From positions 1,023,920 to 1,087,919 of the forward strand of contig NC_018395.1 in NCBI RefSeq assembly GCF_000208865.1: a DNA stretch of 64,000 bases. Direction: 5' to 3'. Position numbers and translations under genes: made by a program. Every line of letters starts with the position of its first letter. Positions within the stretch are counted from its first letter, which is position 1. Below the pieces are notes generated by a model. That model saw only the letters and a program-made list of their open reading frames with translations, searched no databases and had not been told where the DNA came from. This DNA comes from Neospora caninum Liverpool. Lineage: Eukaryota; Apicomplexa; Conoidasida; Eucoccidiorida; Sarcocystidae. Below are positions 35,887 through 44,837 of the stretch, piece after piece.

Positions 35887-36354
35887 TTTCATATATATAT
35901 ATATATATATATACAGATATATATACGTATATGGACGTGTAATTCTGTGGCTGTGCTTGACGTGTCTTGAGTTCGGAAATCCCTGGAGAAGGGTATGGAG
36001 AGAGACGCGCCGTGGTTTTTTACCGGTTTTCCCGTATGTTTCGCAGTGGACGCGTTCGAATTCATTTTTTTCAGCCGAGAACTGGACAATAACGAGGCGG
36101 CCGCTGTCACTGCCGATCGCGAGGTAGTCTCGATTCGCTCCTGTCAGGCGGAAGGCGGCGATGGAGCGAATGATGCCAAAGACTTCAGTGCTGGCGATCG
36201 CCTGCAGCTTGCCTTGGTCGTCCGGGCGCAGAAGCTCCAGCACGCGGCCGCGAGAGACAACTACTTCCTGCGCGCGCGGGGCGCTGAAATTGCCTTGCAG
36301 CGCATGGACAATCGCCGTCGGTTTCTGAAGCGTGAGGTGGTAAAGCACCGGCAT
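25781..36354 (-). CDS. SF3B3: Splicing factor 3B subunit 3 (SF3b130/Rse1)
   Basis: Core subunit of the U2 snRNP SF3b complex in the nucleus, where it scaffolds SF3B1 during branch-site recognition. Sixteen exons from 5' to 3' on minus: 36354-36024, 35500-35234, 34669-33270, 32766-32631, 32386-32274, 31753-31609, 31330-31146, 30993-30889, 30546-30418, 29974-29909, 29570-29445, 28176-28037, 27507-27429, 26836-26597, 26122-26021, 25918-25781. Every intron is GT-AG and in phase. The product is 1233 residues, against about 1217 in human. Motifs agree with the human protein from end to end: LTLQKPT, QGNFS, VVSRGRVLELLRPD, FGIIRSIAAFRLTG, PGEYLAVDPKGR, ISSPLEAHKSH, MDLGLNHV, GGADGPSGVLVC, YFDTVPVANALCVLKSGYLF, PRPLKNLALVDEL, GPRSALRILQHGL, VEEVTDS, VNEWRTPGG, EADHNAYDESTKAE and LRSEKPPLGG. 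The architecture is three beta-propellers with a C-terminal CPSF-A region (about 860-1200). A short Glu-rich insert follows residue 840. Confidence 0.97.
26310..26450. repeat. AT-rich microsatellite block in SF3B3 intron
   Basis: Mixed TATA, CATATATA and TACATA units ending in a pure AT run at about 26417-26447, inside the intron between the exons at 26597-26836 and 26021-26122. Other AT runs occur in neighbouring introns at 27722-27737 and 27958-27980. Confidence 0.85.
28321..28885 (-). repeat. 76-bp minisatellite, about 7 copies, in SF3B3 intron 11
   Basis: A near-identical purine-rich unit on plus. The GGATGAGAAACGG anchor recurs at 28401, 28477, 28553, 28629, 28705, 28781 and 28857, always 76 bases apart, with a degenerate first copy. 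On the SF3B3 transcript the array is pyrimidine-rich and ends about 145 bases upstream of the 3' splice site of the exon 28037-28176. Because 76 is not a multiple of three, spurious frames run through it on both strands. Confidence 0.95.
31841..32044. repeat. CTAT/AT compound microsatellites in SF3B3 intron 5
   Basis: A CTAT run passes into an AT run at 31841-31893, with further AT runs at 31976-31992 and 32022-32044, all in the intron between the exons at 32274-32386 and 31609-31753. Confidence 0.85.
34679..34866 (-). repeat. GAGAAGAAGG purine tract (transcript pyrimidine tract) in SF3B3 intron 2
   Basis: Repeated GAGAAGAAGG/GAGAGAAGAAG units on plus. On the SF3B3 transcript it becomes a pyrimidine tract of nearly 190 bases ending within about 10 bases of the 3' splice site of the exon 33270-34669. 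It may act as an oversized polypyrimidine tract. Confidence 0.85.
35857..35912. repeat. Double AT microsatellite in SF3B3 intron 1
   Basis: Two AT runs separated by a short GGCTTTC spacer, inside the first intron of SF3B3 (35501-36023). No function is inferred. Confidence 0.85.
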
Positions 36355-36360
36355 TGTGGC

Positions 36361-36535
36361 GAGAGGAGAGAGAGAAGGGAGAAAAGAGAAGAGGAGAGAA
36401 AAGAAGAGAAAAGAGAAAAGAGAAGAGAGAGGGAAGGGGAAAACAAAACACGAGAAGGAAGGGGAAAACAAAAAACGAGAAGGAATGGAAAATCGAAGAA
36501 AGGAGAGAAGGAGAGGGGGGAAGAGGTGAGGAAGG
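36361..36535 (-). promoter_or_regulatory. Pyrimidine-rich leader immediately upstream of SF3B3 ATG
   Basis: Plus strand is almost pure A/G (GAGAGAAGGGAGAAAAG-type units), so the SF3B3 mRNA strand is C/U-rich for about 170 bases up to 7 bases before the ATG at 36354. It could be 5' leader sequence or the pyrimidine tract of a leader intron. Which one is not decided. Confidence 0.6.
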
Positions 36536-38996
36536 CCGCAGTGTCGGTGGGGAGACGAGAGGGCGACAGAAGGCCCGGGAGAAGGCCCGCGAAAAAGAGG
36601 CAGACGCGAAGAAGGGGGAAGAGACCGACGAGAAGTGAGAGACACCGGAACAACCGCTGCGGATGTGCGTTGTCTTCCAGAGGCGTCCTTTCACGCTTCT
36701 CCCACTTCGTGGTCTCAACTTGCTCGCTCGTCTCCTGTCACTGCAGCCGTTCGCGCCATACCACACGGCAGCAAAGCTGGATTGCGAGACACGTTTCCCT
36801 CCGAAAAAAGGAGAAGGCGGTGGTAAAAGGAACGTGAAACGTTTACTCTGCCTCTCGCCGTGCAACAAACCAGTCCGCCCGACCCACAACCCGGACCACC
36901 GGCAGAGACAGGTTCTCCCGTCCTGTAGATCCTAGAATGGCTGGACTTGTCTCACGAGCACACAAGCACAGGCCTCGACAGGAAGAAGAAAGCCCACGAG
37001 GCGAAGAGAAGCGGAAACGCGAAAGAACGAAGAGTTTCAAGACAGTTTAGACGGCGGCAAACTTTCGGTCGTACGTGCGGGGATGCACGCAAGCAAACTA
37101 AAAAAGTATTTCTGTAGAACAAAAAAGCGCGCATGCGGGAAGAGAACGTGACAAAACCGCAGCAACTGCAGAACATCAAGAAACGACGGATTGGGAGGGT
37201 AGGAAAATCGCCGAAGCGTTGATGGAAAGGTTTGGGGACGAGGGAAATGGGTCGGGCTGTTGGGTTCTGGAGCGAGTTCGAAATACACGGAACACACACC
37301 AAAATGGGTCCAACAAAGAAGCGAGTACGGAAATGAAAATATAGGGAGCAAGTCAGCGATACGGCACGCAGGCAGCTCCAGATGATGTGCGAGACGCCTC
37401 AGACAGCAGTCGACCCTGTTGCCACCCGGAAGGTTCTCAGTGGCTGAAATGGAGGAGAGGGGAAAAGAGGTGAGTTGATGTGTGGAGAAGCAAAGGAGCA
37501 CAGAGGCCTTAGAAAGACACAGAGAAAGATGGACAGGGGTCTGTGAAGGGAAAGGGCCGGGAGGTTGGCCCCACAAAAAGACAGGAGAGACGGCAGAACG
37601 GAGTTTGGAAGCCTCTTGCTGAATCTGCAGAGATTAGTGAGAACGAGGGGGCGGGGACAAGGCGAAAAATTCGGAGGGGAAAAGAACGGAACCATGAACT
37701 CTCTGGGCCAAGACGGGAGAACTGTGAAAAGAAGTTCAAAGCACGGAGGAATTCGTCTTGAGCCCTTCGCTGCCGGAAAAAACCGAAACGAGAAAAGCGC
37801 GAGTGGAAATCTCCTCGTTCCCTCGGCAAATCGACGAAAGAAGAGAGACACGCTTAGAGAAAAGCAATTCGGACTGAAAATGGAGAGGACAGAAACTGTC
37901 CTTATGCAGGGGACGTATCTTCTTTACCTCTCTCGCCAGCATCGAAGATCTTTCCTATACGAAGGAAAGAAACGCACAAGCAGGAACGAGAGGACACTGC
38001 TACCTTGTTGCACGAGACTGCTTCGCTGAGAAGCGATACAGACGAACGAGAGGAAAGAAGAAATAAGGCAGGAGTGAAGGGAAAGAAGAAAAGCGATCCC
38101 GCCCACCTGCGAGAAAAAATGCAAAACGCGTAGGAACAGGGGAAAACCGCTCCGCCGGTGGCGCAAGTGTTTGGAGGGCGCAACTGCATGCGGCCGCCTA
38201 CCGACGCCCTGCAGTAGATGGCGACAAGCAGCAGTGTGCTTGGGTCTCGTTCCTGTCCCGGAACCTAAGCGGTTTTCTGTTCGTAATCCTACAGTCTTGC
38301 GGGAAAATCCGGAAGGATGAACCAGAAACGAAGCTGCCGCGAAGAACTGAAACACAAGTGTACGTACATCGCGCCACGCAACAGTTAACGGGGGAGGCAC
38401 AGCCTACACACTGAAACAGGACGAGGAAAGGAAGTACGTAAAAGAAAGTAAGGAAACGGAAGTAGGGAAAAGAAAGTAGCTTTCAGTTTGTGGTAGAAGC
38501 TCTCGCTCTGACTTTTTTTGGTAGCCAGATCGGCGCGTGGCAGAGACGGTTGTTTACACGAACGCTGGGGCTTATTGGGATGGACGTTCCCCTGTTTAGT
38601 CGCGTATCGCAGCCAGCAGAGCCAGAGGAAGCGTCGACCTCGTCCACTGTTTATTCCAGCCCGCAAACGCCGGTACACGGCAGGCAAGAAGCCTGGGTTT
38701 CTGACTGTGTAGGATATGCGGCTGTCCGTATACATGCCAGGGCGCAAAAGCGTCATGCGTCATGTGCGGATTCGAGAAGACACGGGAGTGTACGAAGAGG
38801 AAACTGATAGCGCAGCGTAGGGGCATCCCGATGAGTGCACGGGATAGTCACGACGTGTATCGTGTCAATTCGCTGTCGTTCTGAAGGATCCACAAGCTCT
38901 TTTCGAGGGATTGATACCTCCCAGAGTGTCTTTGTCGGCTGAAGTAGCGTCTCTGGGTCCCCAGCGTGCGCGCACATGCCAACAACGGAAGGCTGG

Positions 38997-39075
38997 ATTA
39001 GAATTTTCTTATTATAAGTACCAGTGATATTAATACTGGAAATATATGAAGAGAAATCTCTGTTACAATTAGAGG
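38997..39075. other. AT-rich patch of foreign composition
   Basis: About 80 bases at roughly 70% A+T (TTATTATAAGTACCAGTGAT-like text), flanked on both sides by about 50% GC sequence. It is not a simple repeat. In this group nuclear insertions of mitochondrial DNA are frequent, so an organelle-derived insert is possible, but I could not match it to any mitochondrial gene. Confidence 0.3.
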
Positions 39076-39335
39076 TTTTGGACCAATGCCACAAACTAGA
39101 CAACATTCGAAGCGGAGTTGCTCGACAGGGCTGCAAATGCTGGTTCGTCCGGATCGGGGGTGTTCCGTTGGGTACGAGTTACTGAAGGCAGGCCCCAGCA
39201 CTCATGCAAGGTGTGAATTACTCAGGGATGGGAGCACAGTGGAACACAGACGCCTGGACCACCACCGTCGGCTTCTCAGGAACTAAGTTCTAGAACCGAT
39301 CGTAGAGCTTCTGCTTTATCAAGAATAAGGACTCC

Positions 39336-39360
39336 GGGGGGAGGGTGGGGGGGGGGGGGA
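39336..39360. repeat. G-rich run
   Basis: Three blocks of G (6, 3 and about 12) in 25 bases of intergenic sequence. It could form a quadruplex. No neighbouring gene feature explains it. Confidence 0.6.
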
Positions 39361-41955
39361 CAAATTGGTGGAGCGAAGTGAGGACACTGTACCAGTAAGA
39401 CACACAAGAGTTCGGTATATAAAAGAGAGAGGAGAAAGGCTGATGAAGCGTGGAGCACAGACAAATGATAAGCATGGCTACCACAGTCGCACAGATCGTG
39501 TTAGCAGCTCTGTGTGATCCATCAAGATGTACAGATGCTCACGGGTTTGAATCCGCACGCACTGAGATATGGAAAGTATTTTTTATTTATGTCATGTGGA
39601 ACTCCCGCAGAACAACCAGACTCCTCTATTGAGTGTTGTCTGTTGTGATGCGCCTTCGGATAGGACTTAATCAACTAACGGGACCACAGGAATGGTGTGG
39701 TATTCGTCTGTCGGTGTATTCCATCTTTCTAGAAGACGAAAGGGAAGCCTCGCACACGGGGGGTGCCTTCACGCTTCGTGATTTTTTTTCAGGAGATGAA
39801 TCAGACGTAAGAGGCTTCCCAAATGCTCTTTTTCCCGTACGCGATGGCATTTGCTAAAGGCATCCTTGCAGTATGTCATCGTGCACTGTGACTCTTGCGT
39901 GTATTGTGGCCTCGAGACGCCGCTTATCTCGCAGCAGTATTTGAACAGACATATGATTTTCGTAACTTGTTGCGGTAGCGGCATGAAGTTCCATTATAAA
40001 CTGTTGTCAAGTTGCCTTGTTGTTGTCACAGCCTATGACACGGGCAATAGGGGACTCCGATGCCCCACTAGGCGCTGTGTATTGTACTGCATCATTCGTG
40101 CTCTTATGTGTGTAATTCTGCTCGAAAGGCTTCTGCTCAGCTAACCTGCGAATTCTCATCACACTGAGCCGTCGTGACCTTGAGACCGTCGTGCTATCGC
40201 CGAAACAAGGTGTCAACGTTACGTATTGCTCGACGAGCCGCAGTGTCAGTGCGGTTCTCTATTCTTGGAATCAGCAAATGTGGAGTGGATCGATCTGCAG
40301 ATCGCAAAAGTGAACGGGTGCCATGGTTTTGGCCGAGGAAACATGAGTAGAGAAAGCGAATCCCAAATGCTGCGTGGCGGAGCGGTGAGAACCTGCAGTT
40401 GCTCTGTCCTGTCATAACAGCATGATCAGCCTCGCATTGCGCTGTCAGGTACGACGTTGGTAACAGCTACCAACAGCGCCTGTCACGGCACAAATCGAGG
40501 ATCGCTACAATTCTGTCTCGCAGCCTGAGTCTATCTGACCAGCGAACGCAGTGGTTCGCCAGGTGTTTTCGACTTGCTTTGCGCGCAAAGCGACTGCAGG
40601 TGTGGATTTCTTTGTGGCCTTTTTGCCCGGTAGAAAGTGGGCCAGATGCAGCGGGGTCGCACCTGTGGCAGTGTATAGTGAATAAATGAGAACCCACGAC
40701 GGGCTCCCAAACGGAACAGGAAACCCCAGAAGAAGCACTCTAGTACATGTACAAAGCACGAACGCGCCAGGGCTCTGCCGCAACTCCCCCGTGGAAACGG
40801 GGGGACCAACTAACCCTATAGGAAACCGACTCGAGCCACGCCTCTATGTGTCGTGTCGGCGCGAAGGCACACTGGATGGACAAGATTCTGCAACAAGCAA
40901 GCTGCGCAGAACGGAGGCAGGACGAATTCCTGTCGTCTTCGAGAAAGGGGGGACAAGACAAATGCCGTGTACTCCACGAGTCTGGCCCTCTAGGTCCATG
41001 AAAGATGTCTCTCCTCAGTATCGTCTACAACGCGCAGTTACATCAGCGCAGGTGTTCTGATTCCGTGATTTGAATGTCCCAGGCGTGCCGGTTTGTCGCT
41101 CCGCTGTGGCGGTGGAAGCGGCGCCGCCTGCGTTTAGCTGAGCTCGAACCACCGCGCCCGGCCACTTCGATGTCACCAAAGGGACCTTTTTTCTCGTCGA
41201 TTCTGAAGATATGAAGCTGTTTCTGTTTAGCGCGCATTTCGCCTCGGCTTTTTTCAGGTTTTCCCAACGGATGGGTAGCTAGGGAGGAATTGCACCTGTT
41301 GAAAAAATAACCGGTTTTTTGCGACAATCGACACTTCGTCCACGCCGACCGTTGAGCGCGACTCCTCGTGCCTCGCAGTGCGCTTGGGCCGCTGAGAAGG
41401 TAGGAAGAAGCGTTTATCGCACCTCATTCTCCTCGGCTCTCTTGGTTTTGACTGAGACAAACAGGCTTTTGCCGGCAGCTGTCTCCAGTTTACCTTTTTC
41501 TCTCCGTCCACGTCTTTCGCGAAGTGTCAACGCGACAACGTTGGCGGGCGTGGCTTACTAGCGCCCCGGGCAAGTCAACGAACGCGTCATGTCGTCGGCT
41601 GTTTAACACGCGTTTTCTTCGCTTGCTTTGTTTTCAGCGTTCCCACTCCCCCAAATCTTCCTCTGTCTCTATTCCTGAATCCCTAGATAATACGCCATGT
41701 GGTTGTCCTTTGTATGCCTCCGCCGAGGAAGTACGCGCTGCCTTTTGCACCGCTCATGACCATCGAGGGACTGTGCGGGCACGGTTTATACCGCGTTGAC
41801 GGGAGCAGGATTGCTGCCCCACTTTTTGTCCTTTGCCGTCCCTGTTTCTTGTGTGTCTTCAGCTGGGGATCCACTCGTTATTTGGGGCTCAGGCCTGAAA
41901 GACCCGCGCCTATATTCCCAGGAAACCGTTGGACGAAAACCCCCCCCCCCAAAAA

Positions 41956-42255
41956 ATGGTGTATGGACCGGCATACCAAGGCGGACTCTACTCCGCTACA
42001 CCCCAGCAGTACACTGCTGGCCCATACACGGCTACGTACATCAACGCTCCACCTCAAAGTGGGCAGTACTATTACGTCGTCAGGCAGCCTGAGACCAGAC
42101 CACGAAAGTGCGTGGTTCGCGTTATTTGTGAGACACTCGGTTGGTTGGCCTCTGCTGTAGTCTGCACAGCTTGCTCCGCTGCGTGTGGCGCCGCGAGTTG
42201 TTGCATCAATGGCTTTATCGAGGACGAGTTTGTACCAAGCAAGCCTCAGCAGTAG
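41956..42255 (+). CDS. Small Tyr/Pro/Gln-rich protein with Cys-rich hydrophobic C-terminus (CYSTM-like)
   Basis: A single-exon frame of 99 residues from the first in-frame ATG, in a strong context (six A's and then ATGG, preceded by about twelve C's). Residues 1-50 are rich in Tyr, Gln, Pro, Gly and Thr (MVYGPAYQGGLYSATPQQYT). Residues 52-85 are hydrophobic with seven Cys (52, 58, 70, 73, 77, 82, 83), followed by a polar acidic end, FIEDEF...KPQQ. A Y/P/Q-rich head with a C-terminal Cys-rich membrane module is the layout of CYSTM-type proteins of plants and fungi. The resemblance is of layout, not proven homology. Palmitoylation and a tail-anchored position at a membrane are plausible inferences. 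The frame may have untranslated upstream exons. It lies downstream in divergent orientation to SF3B3. A chance frame is the main alternative, but composition and start context argue for a gene. Confidence 0.55.
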   Translation: MVYGPAYQGGLYSATPQQYTAGPYTATYINAPPQSGQYYYVVRQPETRPRKCVVRVICETLGWLASAVVCTACSAACGAASCCINGFIEDEFVPSKPQQ

Positions 42256-44837
42256 GTTTCTTCAGTCTTACCAGAGTCCTTGTTCGCCGCCACCTCTGCT
42301 AGGAGGAGAGGGAATACGGGCGCGCAAGCGCACCTTGTCGCACAATTCGTGCTGGGATACTTGAGTCTGAAGCGGAGAGTCGGCACGACTAACCTTTTAG
42401 TCTGAGCTCTCCAGGTGTGTCTCGAGTTCTAGAAGGTGCTTCAACCCCCACTGCGTCCCCTTACAGAAGCTGTCACGCGGTTCCTGCGTGTTCGCGGGAC
42501 GAGATGGGATCCTTGTTCGGGTTCTCGATGAAGTAGTCCTCATTTCCATGTTGATGGAGAACTGTTTTGGAGACGTTTATTGTTCTAAATCGATAAATCT
42601 GAGGAACGCATAAGCGAAGGCCAGCTTCAGGTGGCTTCTTCTCTGGACGCCTATTCTGGGATGTGTGCAGGCACCGCTGCTGTTTCTGTAGGAGAATGGA
42701 AGGTCGAGCTAGCCTTAGTTTGATGGATTGATCGGTACTGCATTCGTGAAGAGCTATTGGCGATCGTAATGCTGCAGCGTTACGACTCCACCACCCTAAC
42801 GCTTCCCTAGTTGCAGCCACGTCGCAAGAAATTTGTTCGTATTCACAAGAAGTGACCAGTTTGCAGACTCGTGGGCGGCACGTGTGGTGTAGCCGACCGG
42901 TCTATCGGCCACAAACGCCTCCCTGAGAAATGCATCGAATTACGTTCTTTCTTCACTAACCGCGTGCCTCGGCACCCGCAGCGGCCTAGTGGCAGGCTGC
43001 AAGCGCAAACACAATCTGGAGGAAGCTTTTATTACTGCCTAGTATGTCATCATGGTCCACTATCCTACTGAACCGGTAGAAGGAAGTCTCAAGCAGAGGG
43101 TGCGAGGCGACGTTTGTTAAGCTGAACCACAAGCGTGCTGAACTGCATCCCTCACGACGAACAAGAAAGGACGCCACTAAACACGTGCACGTACTTGGCA
43201 GAGGTAGCGAGATCCTAGTTTGTTCGTTGTCGCCGCCGAACACTACTTGGGGAGGTATGGCTGCTCATTCTGCCAGGCTCATTATTTTATAGGACACGCC
43301 GAGGAGGGGCGCGCGTGCAGACGGTCAGTGGATTATGCAGTAGTAAAATGGGAGGTTCACCTTCAATTGGAACAGCGCGGCGGAATAGATCCCTACCACC
43401 ACAAAGGCACTAACCTAGTAACCTACATAGCACTGGATTAGTCTCTGTTTCGGCCTGCCCGCAAGAGCTGCGCAGGCGACCCGTTGATCTCGGGAGGCTT
43501 ATCAAGTCATACTTGAACGGCTGGTCTGTTACTCGACGCCCGGACATACATTCTGTTTCTTTTATAGGTATAGCGGTAGGGGGCCGGCCACGAGTCAGTT
43601 TCTGATAAAAGAACTGCAAAGAGAGCAGACTTTCTCAATGAAAAGCCCATATTTTATTGTGTTCGTTTTTAGTGCCACGTAGGTTTTTGCATTCTGTGAC
43701 CTCAGCCATTACCGAATCAGCCTCTTTTGGGTTCTGCACAGTCGGAAGCACGCTCCCGTGGCCACACGGAGGGTTGCCGGATTGACACAACGCGAGTCGC
43801 GTGTCCGCGGAAGGTAGAATCGATGTTTGACTGGATCTCGGTACTGCCTGTGTGAGTTTTCTTCCACAAAGTGGTTGGTTCCACTAAACACACTGTTAAC
43901 CATAAGGCAATTCTGAAAAAAAAAATGAGATCAACACAGCTGTTCACAACTTCATTTCACAACCAAATAGAGAGGAAACACGTTTCGCGTTCCACATCTG
44001 TTTTGCTACCTTGTTGCTGTTTTTTGTCGTGACATTCAGAAACAGCTCTGTTGTATGGCTATATGCTCCACTTGATAATTCCGGTAGGTCGCTGGCGTCA
44101 AGTTCCACGCTTTGATCCCAACTCCCTAAAAAGCGTCGGTCTCTCCATTTGACAGCGTTTCTGTGCAAGCTGACAGCCCGTTCAGGTGACGCATATCTCC
44201 GCCTTGCGAAAAGAAGACCGGTGTTTGGAATTTTGCTGGTCCCATAGCCGAATGTGTCATTCACAGTGTTTCTACTGGGCGGATGCCCAGAGCGGCGGCT
44301 CAGCTAGGCAGAGTGTTACCCCCTGCTGCAAACGCGACTGAATCGAATTCTTCATATTTCCCCAGCGATGGGTCGCCAGCTAGTTCGACTTGGGCGGCGA
44401 GAGCCGACGACATTGTGCCCATAGTCGACAAATTGTGTAACTCTGGAAGCCTTTCCTGAGCGCACTGCATCGGCACGCACACACATCTCACAGGCGTGCG
44501 AAAATGTTTCCCGACGCGAATCTGCATCCCTCCTCCCAAGTAGATGTCTCCCTTCGACTCGACCCTGCTGTGTGTAACCTTATCCGCACACGCTTAGCGG
44601 AAATCTCCAGGAAACTCCTCCGTCGGTGCAAGACTGCGTCCTGGCCTAAGTTTATTTCCTCTTGGTGATTGATATAACGTGTAGCCCCGCAAGAATCTAA
44701 CGCCCCGATAAACTGCATTACACATTCTCTGTACAGAAAGTGGATGGGGGAACCAGTAGGCACTGACGAGCGGTCGTGGACCTGTCTCCGGAGACAAAGG
44801 CAGTCCATGTTTCCCTTTGTCTAAGCGTAAGTTTCAA
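42256..44837. other. Convergent intergenic region between small Cys-rich gene and myosin
   Basis: About 2.6 kb, AT-richer than the rest, with only short frames on both strands and no simple repeats of note apart from an A run near 43916-43925. The largest minus-strand frame with an ATG (44488-44808, 106 codons) lies directly beyond the myosin stop and has no recognisable features. It is most likely 3' untranslated sequence. Confidence 0.55.

Larger units (their letters stand above)
36536..41955. other. Divergent intergenic region between SF3B3 and the small Cys-rich gene
   Basis: About 5.4 kb. 36540-38400 is purine-rich on plus and probably holds the SF3B3 promoter and distal leader. From about 38500 the composition becomes more balanced and AT-richer than elsewhere in the window. 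Only short, start-poor frames are present. Local items are an AT-rich patch at 38997-39075 and a G-rich run at 39336-39360. Possible leader splice acceptors of the next gene lie near 41638 (TTTTCAG) and 41862 (TCTTCAG). No gene is supported. Confidence 0.55.

Noticed and set aside
39480..39575. Possible tRNA around GGTTTGAATCC
   Set aside because: It resembles an internal B box, but no matching A box, anticodon arm or acceptor stem could be built.
42473..42820. 115-codon minus-strand frame
   Set aside because: Begins with GTG, has no recognisable features and lies in intergenic sequence.
44488..44808. 106-codon ATG frame on minus just beyond the myosin stop
   Set aside because: No domain, signal or splice signal; position fits the 3' untranslated region.
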